64,000 nucleotides of DNA, taken from contig NC_085111.1 in the NCBI RefSeq assembly GCF_030269925.1, positions 1,178,001-1,242,000 on the forward strand, read 5' to 3'. The DNA is from Bombyx mori. Its lineage: Eukaryota; Arthropoda; Insecta; Lepidoptera; Bombycidae. Under the pieces are notes generated by a model, which worked only from the letters and a program-made list of their open reading frames with translations, searched no databases and was not told the origin of the DNA. The position numbers and the translations under genes are program-made. Of the stretch, positions 1 through 14,100 are shown one piece after another (position 1 is the stretch's first letter; every line of letters begins with the position of its first letter).

Positions 1-170
1 TCCTCCTTCAAACGAGGGTCAGAGTAGAGACAGCGGCTTATTTTTGTTCCGAGTTCTGCCAACCATCAAAGAACTTAGATTATAGTTTATAACAGTCAAC
101 CGACTTAAATAAATATAATATATAAAAAAAAGATATTGCATAAGTCTCGACGTCGCCCAAAAAACGTCAT

Positions 171-412
171 TACAGATCCTTCCAATCCATTGACGGTGCT
201 TTTAGGTACCACAAGCACTGGTCACCGCCCTCGTCGAACTCGTCGCTTGCGACGAAGGGCTCGACGAGCGAATTAACCTTTAGACACAGCTCACGGATCT
301 TCTCAGTGGGTCGTCTTTCGTCAGTGTAGCATCACTCCGGCTTGAGCCCCGTGCGCTCACTTAAGGTTACGCTGAAATAGCCTCTCAAGGCTATCAGCTT
401 AGGTAGAAAAAA
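171..412 (+). repeat. LINE 3' end (probably BMC1/Jockey-like), copy 1
   Basis: The 3' end reads AATAGCCTCTCAAGGCTATC, then AGCTTAGGTAG and poly-A. It matches 22011-22320 over most of its length; 5' truncation is typical of LINEs. The BMC1 name is from memory of B. mori repeats. Confidence 0.55.
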
Positions 413-706
413 AAACATAAGTCTAAAACAATAGAATATTGCTCAATACATCTATCGCCGTTTCAATTGTTCAGCTGCCATTTTAGAAGAAATTTAATTG
501 AGTTTGATGCTTCGTTCTATTTTAGACCCGTCGCCTGTCGCAATGTCCGCCCGGACATTTGCCCTGCAAGTTTAATCAACGCAGAACGATATCCAATCGT
601 TTATTTTAGCGGCGAAATTATATTTCCGATTGATTTTTGGTACACAGCTCTATTTTCAGCTACTCAAATTGACTTTGAAGCGTCGCTCGTCATCTATACT
701 AAAATA

Positions 707-956
707 TCTATACTAACATATAAATCTACAGTGGTTTTTACGGAGGTTCCGTTATAACTACTGAACCATGCATCAGATTGACTTGAAACTTGGTATCCTT
801 GTAGAAAATACATGTACTTAATGGATAGGCTAATATTTATATGAGTGTTGGACTCCCTACACCAGTTGCAGGGGTGTTAATGATGAGAATCTTTGTGGGG
901 GTGAGAAATAATAATGTTAATTTTAAATGCCCAGCGAAGTGGACGGGTAGAGCTAG
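707..956 (+). mobile_element. Helitron-like element, family B
   Basis: Starts TCTATACTAACATATAAATC and ends CTAG. Shares the body (TTGACTTGAAACTTGGTAT; GAGAAATAATAATGTTAATT) with copies at 56036 and 57745. Confidence 0.65.
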
Positions 957-1024
957 CATTAGAGTAGAAAGCATTCGCTTTTCGCTGTAACTGCTGTAAT
1001 CATTTGAAATATCTTCTAACTTTA

Positions 1025-1314
1025 TCTATATATATATAAATGAATTGCTGTTCGTTAGTCTCGCTAAAACTCGAGAACAGCTGAACCGATTTGGCTAATT
1101 TTGGTCTTGAATGATTTGTGGAAGTCCAGAGAAGGCTTAAAAGGTAGATAAATGAATGAAAATGTTCGGAATTAAATAAAAATATCAATTTTGTTTTTCC
1201 TTTGATTTGTCCCGTCGGACGGATTCCTATTGTTTGTTTTAAGTTTATTTTATACAAAAGTTTAGGTATTTTATTTATCGATTAAGGCACTACGAAGTCT
1301 GCCGGGTCAGCTAG
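1025..1314 (+). mobile_element. Helitron-like element, family A
   Basis: Starts TCTATATATATA and ends GGTCAGCTAG, followed by T. Closely matches 26118-26390 (AATTGCTGTTCGTTAGTCTC; GAATGATTTGTGGAAGTCCA). TC start, CTAG end and A|T insertion fit Helitrons. Confidence 0.7.
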
Positions 1315-1532
1315 TAATATATAAATTTGTTGGATTTACTCAGTTGCAACCGGTCGTATATTGAACAATGTTGAAGTGCGGACATTAAAGATTTTAATTC
1401 AAAGCGTTAATGTGAGCTAAAATATTATATTCCCATCAGAATCCTATGTAACGTAATTATAATGTAACTTATATTAATATTTCAAAGTATGGGCACCGGT
1501 CACAACTTGAGATCTAATTTTCCATATATTTT

Positions 1533-1672
1533 TTTAATTTCCCTAGTAGGTAGACGAGCGTACGGCCCACCTGATGGTGAGTGGTTACCGTCGCCCATGG
1601 ACTTCACTAATTTCAGGGGCAGAGCCAAGCCTCCGCCTACCAAGCCAAGCCGCTGCCTACCAGCTCTTTACT
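1533..1672 (-). repeat. Second SINE-like family (S2), copy 1
   Basis: Contains GTTACCGTCGCCCATGGACT, GGGCAGAGCCAAGC and GCTGCCTACC. Other copies are at 2487, 2857, 16965 and 46094. The ORF across it is spurious. Confidence 0.65.
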
Positions 1673-1829
1673 GAAAACTGTCTATAAATTTTACCTAGAA
1701 TATCTAAAAGTTCGTCATACATGTTATGTGAGTAACATGAGTTGAGATGGAGAGAGGTTTGAGATCAGCTCAAGAAAATAAAAATTAAAAACGAATGCTC
1801 TGCATCCTTTGAAAATAATGCAAGTTCTG

Positions 1830-2048
1830 CTTTTTTTTATTGCTGGACGAGCTCACAGCCCACCTGGTGTTAAGTGGTTACTGGATTCCATAGACATCTA
1901 CAACGTAAATGCGCCACCCACCTTGAGATATAAGTTCTAAAGTCTCAGTATAGTTACAACGGCTGCCCTACCCTTCAGACCGAAACGCATTACTGCTTCA
2001 CGGTAGAAATAGGCAGGGTGGTGGTACACAAGAGGTCTTACCGCCAGT
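1830..2048 (-). repeat. Bm1 SINE, antisense
   Basis: Reads TTTTATTGCTGGACGAGCTC ... GGTCTTACCGCCAGT on plus. Ends 65 bp before the first visible OATP exon. Confidence 0.78.
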
Positions 2049-2113
2049 GCTTTTGTAATTTTTGTATTATGTCCTTTGTATTACGATAATTATGCAAGAA
2101 TATCTGATGCCAG

Positions 2114-5100
2114 GTATGGTGGTGAACGGGTTTGTGAACGTGGTGATCACCACTATAGAGAAGAGATTCGGCCTTCGATCCATGCAAACAGGAGTTATCG
2201 CTGGAGGGTGAGCTTTCATATTTGAATTTAAAAATAAATCTAATTCCTATGTAGATAAGGTTGGCAGTTAGATTTTTCTGTTTGTTTATATTATTTGAAA
2301 TTAATAATACAACAATTATATAAATAATACAACATAGAACAATTTTAATTTAAAAATCAATAAGAACAGTTTTTTTTTGTAATTATAATGAGTGATAGGT
2401 ATTGCTCGTTTTACCTGGTGGAGTGAAATTGTGTAAATTTTTTGGTCTTTAAAAAAAAAAACTTGATCTCTTTTACAATGCACTTTTTTATTGCCTTTCA
2501 GTCAGGCGAGCATACAGTTCACCTGATGGTAAGCGGTTACCGTGGCTCATGGACGTCAACAATGCCAGAAGCAGAGCTAAGCCGTTGCCTACCATTGAGT
2601 ACTCTCTTCTCTCTGTAACATAAATAAAAATCTACAGTCGTCCTGGTTTAAGCTATGCCTATTTAACCAGGTACAACCGTGTTCGTGAAACAGGTCTCCA
2701 GGTCCTGTGAAGGATGGGTCTCCGTGGGTCCTTTTAAAAAACAGTTTTTTCATGCTTCCTTTTTGCTTCACACATTTGCTGGATAAGTGACTACTAAAGT
2801 AATGATGTCTACAAAATGCTCTTAAAACCACGTGTATTTGTGTGTGTGTGTGTGTTTACCGGTAGGCAGCGGCTTGGCTCTGCCCCTGGAATTGCTGAAG
2901 TCCACGGGCGACGGTAACCACTTACCATCAGGTGGGCCGTATGCTCTTCTGCCTACACGGGCAATAAAAAAAAAACAAAAAACCTTTTTATACAATTTTA
3001 CACGTGTGTGGAAGTATTGATGTTATTGCTTAGTAAGCTTCTGTGTAGTACTTTGGACTGTCTATAACAGTTCGAAGGGTCGCACAGCTGTTGGACAGTA
3101 AAATAGTTGGCATTAAAATCCCCATAAATCCAAGTTTCAAAATGTTCAGGTACGACATGGCATCGTTTGCATGCCTGGCTCCAGTCACGTACCTCGGTGG
3201 AAGAAGCGGCTCCTCCAAACCTCGGTGGCTCGGATGGGGCGTGCTCCTAATGGGCACAGGATCATTACTCTTCGCACTGCCACACTTCCTCGTACCTCCT
3301 CATCGAGTGGCCAATGAAGATGCTGATGATATTTGCGTGCTTAATAGAACTGTGAGTGTTAGAGTATGAGTAACAGCGACCATATTTGCGATTGTCAGAA
3401 TAATTTGTCTGTGTAAGGGGTTATACACTAGTAAAAACTGAACACGATTATTTTGAACAATTGTTTTAATCTTAATCTGGAATTATGAAATTGGAAATTG
3501 TTTTAAAAAGGAAAATCTTGGTAATGGCGATCAAACTTAAAAGTCTACAATAATCAAAAGCTAGCTTCACACATTTGCCAGCTGCGATCTTGAATTTTCT
3601 TGATTGATACTTTGGTACCAAGTAAGGAAACGAGGCAAGAACCGATACGATCAAACCACAAATAGAAATCAAGATAGTGACCTCTAGATGCATTAGTCAT
3701 CATCATTTACTCCTAGATCAAAAAGCGGTTCAAAATTAAATGGAAAACCTTATCAACTATTCAAAGTAAAAGTTAGCTCAATTTTGTATGCAGTTGGAAC
3801 AGCGCTCCTAGCGGCAAACGTACGCAAACGATCCCATTCCATACAAAAATATGAGTTAACTTTAACGCTATCGAGAACGTTAAAAAACTCACACTAAGCA
3901 CACTGAAATTAACGTTTGAGTTTACGAACGTAAAATCGAATTGCTTGTAGTTAGTTCATTTGGTCAGTTCTCTAAGTGCTCTTCAGAATCACATTCCATT
4001 TATTTCCAAGATGGATCGTTGCGAAGAAGACACACCGGCCGAAGGGGGTGCTTGGGCAGTCGCGATATTTGTGTTCGCCCAACTACTGCACGGAGCTGGC
4101 GCCACGCCCCTCTTCACGCTTGGAGTCACTTACATAGACGAGAACGTGTCGAAGAAGATGTCTTCTGTATATCTGGGTGAGTATAGTTTTATCGGCCTTC
4201 ATGCGGCCAATGATCGAAGGCGCTGGCGGGACATTAGACTGTCGACATAATTATAATGGTCACGACCCTCAGCATTGAGGAAACGACGCGAGGAGGAGGA
4301 TAGTTTCATCGTAATAATAACTAAGTTTTGTAAGAATTATTGATAATCTCCTAATCTACTCTGCATTGTAGATGTCTATGGTCTCCGTTAACCAGTTAAC
4401 ACCAGGTGGTTCGTGAGCTCGTCCATCCACCCAAGCAATAAATAAAAATCCTATATCCTTTGCTATCACATTCTCAGGAATCATCAGTACGCATTACAGC
4501 CATATATTTTATAAGTCGTCGTGGCCTTAAGGATAAGACGTCCGGTGCATTCGTAGCGATGCAACGGTATTCGAATCCCGCGGGCGGGTACCATTTTTTC
4601 TAATGAAATACGTACTTAACAATTGTTCACGATTGACTTCCACGGTGAAGGAATAACATCGTGTAATAAAAATCAAAAACCCGCAAAATTATAATTTGCG
4701 TAATTACTGGTGGTAGGACCTCTTGTGAGTCCACAAGGGTAGGTACCACCGCCCCGCCTATTTCTGCCGTGAAGCAGTAATGCGTTTCGGTTTGAAGAGT
4801 GGGGCAACCGTTGTAACTATACTGAGACCTTAGAACTTCTATCTCAAGGTGTGTGGCGCATTTACGTTGTAGATGTCTATGGGTTCCAGTAACCACTTAA
4901 CACCGCGTGGGCTGTGAGCTCGTCCACACATCTAGGCAATAAATAAATAAAACTTTGTTCTTCAAGTTTGCTCGAAAACCGGTGTTGGTTGAATAAAATA
5001 TAATAATATAAGAATAAGCAGTAACACAAAAATCATAAATAAATTACGCGTACATACGTCACCTACAAAGCTACTTGATATTTTCCCGTTGTTTCAGATA

Positions 5101-8100
5101 CATTCATAATATAGAAAAATAAATCCTCTTAGTTAATAAATAGTAGTTTGTTCTAAATTAGCCCTATGTACTTTTCTGCGTCCTGGACAACGTTTATGCA
5201 AAAAATTTTGATAAACGAAGAAGTAGCAGCGACGTGAATGCGTAACAAAAAAAAACTTGCGCATTTATGAATAATTTTAGTATGAATAACAGACTCCACG
5301 AGAACTGAAACTTAAGTCCGTACTCAGTATTTCACTTGCGACCTCTATTCCTCTGTTTCTCTACTTACACTAAAATACAATTATGAATGAATGTTTATTT
5401 TTATTCATTTCGCGAAATTCTATAAATAGCCGTGGATGTAAAATAAAATATTTGAGTACAAAACTGCCGAAGACATGAATAACACGAATCCCGAGAAATG
5501 TTTAAGCCTTCAATTTGTTTCATAGTCACGCTCCATAAGTAACAGAATAACTTAGAACCTATTACCTCAATAAACACGGGTATCCACTCCGCGCTACCTC
5601 ACTATATAGTTCATGAGCTCCATTTAGCCAAACGATGGAAAACCTTTTATGCTCACATGTTTATGGGAGTATTATGTTACTGTACTTCGGCTTTGCCGTT
5701 TAAGTTTTTATTCACGCTAGAATTTTATGAATAGCTACTCTGGTTATTAACCATGTCAATGCTCTGTTAACGGGATGGTGGGGGAGGAAGCAGTATTGAT
5801 TACGTGGTATCAATCTATTGATCCATTGATCCTCGTTTATTTACTTTTGAAAATATAAAATATAGAACGAAATTCGACCTTAGGTCGTTCAATATATCGA
5901 ACGCTGGGTGGTTAGTGGAGTTTGTGCAGAAACAGTCAAGAATATCTATAGCCCTATTCGTGAGGATTCTCCTTCGAGTGAACAAACAAGATGTGATACA
6001 GTAATCTTAGAAATGTGTGAAAATTTAGAAGACAAATGACATTCATAAGGATCAATCTCACACTGAACTCATCTTCGATATTATAAATGAATAAATATTA
6101 ATAAATAGCTGGGGACAAATTACGCATGTTCGTCCAATCCTAAATAAGTATTCTCTGTCACTAAATAAGGATTCATATAAATCAGGATTCACCGGAGACT
6201 GACATACATATTTGTACATGTGTTATGTTTAGAGGTAGAGGTCCCAAACGATGGTCGGACCAAATAGCGTAGGAACTGGGGGTATATGTTACATGAGAAA
6301 CAAACAATTAGAAATTATTAATTATTAATAGTAGAAATTATTAATTATATAAACATGTTAGAAAAAAAACACCCAGACGAAGAGCAAACAAACCTGTTCA
6401 CCGTTACTATTGTTGATCGAAGTGTTCACCACACAAATGTTTGCCCAATGTGAAAATCGAACCCACGACTCTTGGCGCAACAGTCAGTCACTAATTACTA
6501 CACCACCGAGTCAGACAAAATATCGATATCAGTGTGCTTAGTGCGAGTTTTTTAACGGTCTCGATAGCGTAAAAGTTAACCCAATTGTGGATGCAGTTGG
6601 AACAGCGCCCCTAGCGGCAAACGTAGGCAAACTTTTACGCTATCGAGAAAGTTAAAAAACTCGCACTAAGCACACAGTTCAAAGACCTTTCACGAAACAG
6701 CCAGTGAGCACCCACAGCGTCCTCGAATGAGAAAATACCACACTATAAAGAAACTGTCAAACTCTCAACCGTCAAAACCGCGGTTGACGTTCCAGTAATA
6801 TGAAACAGCGGTTACAGTTTAATCAATGAGTATGCCGCTACCATAGAACTTCGATTGTGTGCACAATTCCAATTAATTCTCTAAATGAAGGTATAATTTA
6901 TAGCTGTCCAACACATTTTGTTAATAAATTTATACATTACATTAATTATATTTAGTTGTATATTTGATTATAGCAATCTTAGATTAGTAGTGATCTATGA
7001 TTCAAATGCTGACGAATAATACATTAGTTGTCCACGAAAACTGTAAGTTATCTCGAAACGAAAAATGAAAATGACAACTATTCCCTGCTTATTTTACTAG
7101 TGGTAGGACGTCTTGTGAATCCGCACGGGTAGGTACCGCCATCGGGCCTATTTCTGCCGTGAAGCACTAATGCGTTTCGGCTTGAAAGGCGAGGCAGCCG
7201 TTGTACTGTAAAAACTGAGACTTAGAACTCATGTCTCAAGGTGGGTGGCGGCATTTACGTTGTAGATGTCTATGGGCTCCGGTTAGCATAGAGAGGATCA
7301 TAAGCTCGCTCAGCCGTCTAATGCCCAAATAAACCCATTCACCCAAATACCCCTGGACACCAGTATTGTGGTGATAATATTGGTCAAACTTAATGTTTAT
7401 AATCCGGTTATTGATCGAACGTTCCACTTACCATCAACAAGCGCTCTGCAACATACTCTTACAATTCAACCTCTCAAAATAATTCGTCACATTTTTTTCC
7501 TACCTAAGCTGGTAGCTTGGAGGGCTATGCCAGCATAACCTTCCGAAATCTTGGTCTAGTGCTATCAAAAATACAAAAGCACCCTTGTAATTTTATTTAT
7601 ACAAAACACACATTGTTTAAAAAACTTTCTCACACCCCTAAAACAAGCACCGGGGTCCATTATCAGCCATTTCACCGTCACACTCTCACCGCTTCCCTCT
7701 CGAGAGTAAGTGGCCCTCTGAGGACAAGGAAACGTATTCAGAGGGCCATCATTGGGCGTGATGTGTGCCTCTTGAGCCATCGGGAAAGTTTCGTCGTCTA
7801 AAGTATGTTTCACACTCTACGATGTACTATACGAAGCTATTTTATGCGATAAAACGGCCTGCTAAATTTCCTGGCACACATGAGTCGACTATTATCAAAG
7901 CCGGCAATGTGACTTTTGGACAATTATTGGTAAATCAGAAAAACGAATTATTGACTTTGTATTCCATTGGCAGTCACAAAACTCTTCTGAACGACATCTT
8001 AGATAAATAACAGGTTAAGTATTAACCTTTATTTAATGAAGGTTTTGAACCGTATTCTTTGAAGGAGACGATTATATTCAAATCAATCTGTATTGACATA

Positions 8101-11100
8101 TCAATAACATTTTTTCTCCAAATGCACAGATTGCCACCTTTGATAATAGACGACTCACATAACTGTTTTGTTCATTATTAGTTCATTTTCGTTTTTTTTC
8201 TATCAAGTAAACAAGTAAAGAAACAGATGGAAAACGTATACTCATATACATACATGTATTCATCAAATGTAGATGAATCTATTCGAAATCATAAGAGAAA
8301 AGTAATAAAAACTAACTTTTAAGTTTGTTAAATGTGCATCAAAGTGGATCCATCTTTAAAAATAAGATGTGTGGTGTCGTGGGACACCAGATAAGAACGA
8401 AGTTCCTTATTATAAAAATATTAATTTTAAGTTCTATTCGAAGTATAAAGAAAATAATTATTCGGGTATACATTTTTTATTATGATTTTTTATTGATAAA
8501 AAAAAGACTACTTTACAGAGTTATCAACTTTACTTTATTCACAATTATTTATAAAAAATATATAATAATAATATACAAAGAAACAGTTATTTATATGAAT
8601 AATAATAATAACCGTCATCGCGTAGACTATACCACTATATTAAACACTTATAGCCAATAATAAAAATCTTACGTTACGGACGTTTTTCCCCGGTTAGGGT
8701 ACCCCTCTGCATCGTCCCATAAGGAACTTCGTTCTAAAATAATGTGTTTAAAAATCGCATTAACACAGTATTTGCAGGCTTTGCTGCTCGCGAATTAACT
8801 AAGCTTTAACTATAGATCAACCTTTAGCCTTCACACGCTGCGGCTTTTAGCAGTGAAAACAGCAAGAAATAATGTATTTTTAAAGTAATGATACGGCAAG
8901 AATTTATCCTTTCTGTATATTTCACCTTTGCTGTTTAGAGTGTCATGAACTTATTCTCACTGCTGAAAAAGGATGTGATAAAAAAGTATGTAATATTTGT
9001 TGACAAAGTTGCTATAGCGCACAGAAAATACGATCGCTTTGCCGAGAATGAACTGATAATATGATTATAACATTGTAGGTACTGTTGTAACGTTCTGTTG
9101 ATTATTTGTACAAATACCAAAGTCTGAAATACTTTAACGTTATTGTGGTTTCTAGGCAAAAAAAAAGAGACCGCACGGGTAGGTAACACCTGCCTATTTC
9201 TGCCGTGAAGTAGTAATGGTTTGAAGGGTGGGGAAGCCGTTGTAACTATATTTTAGACCTTGAAACTTATATCTCCAGATGGGGATTTAAGTTGTAGATG
9301 TCTATGGGATCCAGTAACAACTTAGCACCAGGTGGGCTGTGAGTTCGTTCGCCCACCTAAGCAATAAAATAAAATAAAAACTTACAAGAAAGTGAATAAT
9401 CGGGCGAAGTTGCGAGAAGTAAGCTTGCATAACTTATGAATACTGCGCACAAAAAAAAACCTTGTAAGTAGGGTTGTCACCAGACCAATAATGGAACACC
9501 AATTGCTTTGAAGATATTATAGTTTCAAATATTGAAGAAAATGAATTATTCCTAGGCCCACGTGTTCATGTGGGTAGTTTTCCCATTTAATTTTTTTAAC
9601 CTGCTTCGGTAGGGAGCTGAACAGATTGTTAATGTTAACCCTTAAACACATCGGCAATGCCAGGGGCACAACCAAGACGCTGTCTCCGCTCAGGACTCTC
9701 CTTAAATCTTTGACACTTATAAACTTTTAATATTGATTCGCTAGTCCCAATATTATCATGTTTTTTTTTCCGTTAACGAAAATTACAAATTTATAACTGT
9801 ATACAAAGTCCTTAAAAACATCGGACATTACGGCACGAAATTAAAGAAAAAAAAAACGCAATATTGAACTGAAAACTATCATAAAAGTTTTAATTTGATT
9901 GGTATTTATATTTGCGACTGGTCAAAATCTAAGAAAATCTGTGAAATTAATTCAATCAAGTGTTTAGTAGGATTTCGCTTGCTACTAAACACAGTCACGA
10001 TATGTTTTTTTCTCAAATAAAGAAGATTTTTATTTTATCGTACACACGGTGAGAAAACGCAAAATACAGTGTATGGTGACGCTATTTTTTACGTGCGCCA
10101 CGTTCTACACATATAGTTATCTGGAGCTATATATAAAAATAGTTCTCTCTCTACACCTCTATATAAAGATGATTTACAAACATTAAGCTATCAAAACTCA
10201 AACGAGTAAAAATTAGAAATCCCATAAGATAATTATATTTACCAATACATGGAATTCCTATAAGTGCTCTCTGGGAGACATCTGTCACATCTGTTATTTT
10301 ATTTATGCCCTTATCATCTTAACTTTATATACCTATTTCAGTTTATGTGTTAATATATGAGTTATAAAATTAATTATATTCTTTATTATTATTATTATTT
10401 ATACTTTATTTCAGTTTAAAAAAAACCATAACAGTTTGTTAGTAAGAATTAATTGTAATCTATGTTAGTAGCTTAAAAATCTAACACTTAACTATCAGAC
10501 AAACATTATAATATATCATTACAATTTTTTCCTCTCACGTGCCTTTTTTTTTTTTTTTTTATTGCTTAGATGTGTGGACGAGCTCACAGCCCACCTGGTG
10601 TTAAGTGGTTACTGGAGCCCATAGACATCTACAACGTAAATGCGCCACACACCTTGAGATATAGTTCTAAGGTCTCAGTATAGTCACAAAGGCTGATTAA
10701 TAGCCTTCAGCAGACCCTCGATCTCGCTCGATATTATGTTCAACCTTTAATAAGGCTTTATTAAACACAATATAAGTAAAGTCTGAGCAATTGCTAACAA
10801 AATGTGTATTACTTCAGGCGTGTATTACACGATGGCAGTGGTGGGTCCAGCCATGGGCTACGTGCTGGGTGGGCAGATGCTGACCATTTACACTGATTTC
10901 TTGTCCACGGACGCCGGATCGTGAGTACAACCATAAAACAGCATGCTTTTGTCACAAAAAGTTTTGTATTGTCACGACGATGTATATATATGTATGCACG
11001 TGATGTATGTATCCCATTTTATGTTCCCATATTATATGTTCCCATTTTAGATCCCACAGTGTCTACAAAATGTCGCTTTTTCCAAATATGTAACAACACG

Positions 11101-14100
11101 CTACATAGCTGCTATATATGTACATAGGTATGCGAAACAGCCAATTTGCATATGTAATGTATGGTTATGTTGTAACCTGTAACTGGTTGCATTACATTTT
11201 AATTTTCAATGACTTGACAGCAAAGTTGTTGTTGAAATTCTTCTAAAGGTTCGCAAGTTACATGTTAGATTTTTTTTGTCGTTTAAAGTATAACATCCGC
11301 TTTGTAATCAAATGTTATTTCGAAAGGCGCTGAGGCTTAATATTCGGAGGGCTGAGACCTCTTTATAAGCTATCAATATAAGCAAAAAACCATTAAAAAC
11401 AATAAAATGTGTGGTGTCGTGGGACGCCGGATATGAACGAGGTTCCTTATTATAAAAATATTAATTTTAAATTCTATTCGAGGTATAGACAAAATAAAAC
11501 TGGAGGTTTCGCAACAACCCACGGTCATTCGGTGACGTGCGAACTTATAGTGGTACACTTCATTCACGGTTGTTTGCTTATGAGTTAGTGTATTGCGCAA
11601 ACGAACGCTCTGAGATCGTGGTCAATAAATGATAAAAAAATATGTTATTTTTTGTACGTTATTACAAAGTTAAGTCGTACACTATGTGCATTATTAATAA
11701 AAATCTTACGTTACGGACGTATTTTTCCCGGTTAGGTTACCCCTCCGCATCGTCCCATAAGGAACTTCGTTCCAAAAGCGAACATTGAATATCTTATGTG
11801 ACATTCAATCGATATCCTTAAAATCCATTAAAAACCAGACACGACAATTTAACTTTTTAATATATCAAGGCAAAGACCGACGCGGCTTCACTCTGGCTCG
11901 CTTTCATTCATCTCATTGTGAGTTGTATACGCTCAGGCAACTTTTCAGCCAAATTAATACCACCGTTGAAGTTTTGTCTATGAAACCAGCAGGTAAAATA
12001 TCAAAAGTTCAGTAGTTATTTTATCTATGGCTGTCATTATATTATTGCAATTACGATTCACTCTATTTAGTTACAAAGACTATCGTCTAACTCATGTTAT
12101 TTTCGTTGTCATTACCAGCATACAAAAATACTTCTCTTTGCCTCTAGTAGGTACTATATATGGCTTTCACACAACATTAGGTTATGTCTTAAAGATTGAG
12201 TAAGCAATCTCTAGGATGGCAGCGTAGTCAAAATATCTACACACTCAAACCTATTATTATGTACTTTGTAATTTGCAGGATCACTTTTAATGATAAGATA
12301 TCGCATTGTGCATACCTATTGTGTCTTGTTTTATTTTGCATTAGTTATCTTATCGTATTCCCTGTTATGAAGAGTAAAATAAATAGCTCTTATTAGATAG
12401 GATAATACATGAATAAAAAAATCGCTATCGCTTATCTCTGCTGCACTTTATCCTAGTTTCGGAGCCCGACATCGACTTCATTGCTCGCGGAACGAAATGT
12501 GATTTAGCAGAGAATGAGTTTTCAACAACCTACTAAGGTTTCAGTTTTCTAAAACTTACAAGTGCCATATAAAAAATCGTTCCTTTCGAATTGATATCCG
12601 AAGCTCATTTCTCTGAGAAACCTTTTGATATTCACTTTACTATTACGAACACTTTGTTTAGGGTAGTTATCGGTGTTTTTAATAAGACTAGTGGTCCATC
12701 TGTAGTCGAAATTCGACTATAATTAATTGAAATTATAAGCTTGGATATTATTATGGTTCTGTTGTCAAAAACTGTACTTCTACATTTAATCATATGTTGC
12801 AAATGATGTGACAATAAAAACCAGCAGCGTAACGACAAGTTCTTTTATTTGTGCAAGAATGCAGAGAAGTAGGTAGAAATGGCTGGCATGGCTTGTTTTA
12901 TTAACACTATCCCCCCTTCGTTGGCTTTGGCTGGCGGCGGTGGCGGTGGCTGTGGCGGAAGGGGGCGTGTTAATATGGCTTGGCGGCTTGGCTGGCGGCA
13001 GGGCATGACAGCTGACGTCACGTCCGTTACATTCGGCCATCCTGCAACAATTGCTCCCGCAATGGGGAACACACAAAAACATTTAGTTCTCAAATAAATC
13101 AATAAGGTCTTCAGTTTCGAGCTGCTCATCGGAACTACTAGCGCTATCGGACACATGGGCTAGGCTATACTTTTATAGGGCCTTAATGAATCTGTTGATA
13201 CCAGGCCAGTGAAGTTTTTATAACTTCGTAAACCTTTAAGATATACTTCTAATTCGATACCAATTGTTACCTACTACTTTAGTTACTACATACGGACCTG
13301 AGTACAAATCGTCTAATTTGGTATTAATCCTAGCGGCGCTACTAACCAGTTGGCGCCTGTCTACGATACAAAATGCATTTTCTTATAAACATGAGCCTTT
13401 TTTTTATATTAATGTTGTGTGTCATTATTGTACTCGCTTGTTTTATCCTAGCTGCAGCTATCTTACGCCGTGCGTCAACAGTTTCTGGTTCGCGACCAGG
13501 AATCGAAACAAAGGCTTGTAGCCCCTGTTACTTTTAATTGTGTTGTTTGTGCCTCAAATGACGGAGTTCACTAAATTATTTGAAGCTTCACTAAGATCAG
13601 TTGCCCGCAACACATAAAATTGTATGTTTAGTTTGTTCAACCTGGCCAATTAGCACGCGGACAAGCAATACCGTTTAACGTATGCCTAAATTGTTTATCT
13701 TCTGATATTTTTTTTAAAGAACCTACTCGTAAAAGCTTTCCCGTAGTCTGTCACCACGTGATTCGGGTATCTGGACAAACCCTATTAATATATTTTTCAA
13801 TGCACGAATGGTCCCGATTGAATTTACAGTACGCGTTAGTTCAGCTATCACAAATTTAGACAACGCATCTTTCATTACGATCATGTACTGGTTGGTGGCC
13901 TTTAGATGTCCTACAGAAGGGCATCATGTTATCTATTTGTACCATGCGCATAGTATCAGATGGTTTAGAGATCGGATATAGACAGTCTTCTTTTTTTTAA
14001 CATAGTTATTCTTCTCATGTGTACAATAAAGACATGCTGCCACGTATTTCCTAATAAAGAGTGTCATTTTAAGAAACCAATATTGGTCTTAGCGTGACAC

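Larger units (their letters stand above)
1..2113. other. Upstream OATP flank or intron, repeats only
   Basis: Contains a LINE 3' end, two Helitrons, one S2 and one Bm1 SINE. No TM1-type exon for OATP is recognised. 413-706 and 1315-1532 show nothing I can name. Confidence 0.5.
4177..10817. other. OATP intron 3
   Basis: 6.6 kb with Bm1 copies (4514, 7095, 9168, 10543), an M1 MITE (6532) and an R1 repeat (8362). Between 4952-6531, 7301-8361 and 9385-10542 I see only AT-rich sequence and short spurious ORFs. Confidence 0.6.

Noticed and set aside
4514..4600. Possible tRNA gene
   Set aside because: It has A- and B-box-like sequence but no cloverleaf I can fold, and it recurs as the head of Bm1 SINEs at 38743, 47788 and 50272.
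7517..8010. ORFs of 81-94 aa on both strands in OATP intron 3
   Set aside because: No recognisable motif, no splice-consistent extension, and open on both strands by chance.
8325..8660. 111-aa AT-rich ORF
   Set aside because: Runs through repeat R1 with Lys/Ile/Tyr low complexity and no splice context; the related 22357-22839 ORF has the same cause.
12879..13156. ORFs with Gly- or Pro-rich repeats (also at 16304-16567)
   Set aside because: They lie in the LTRs, where the GGC-rich tract creates artificial reading frames.
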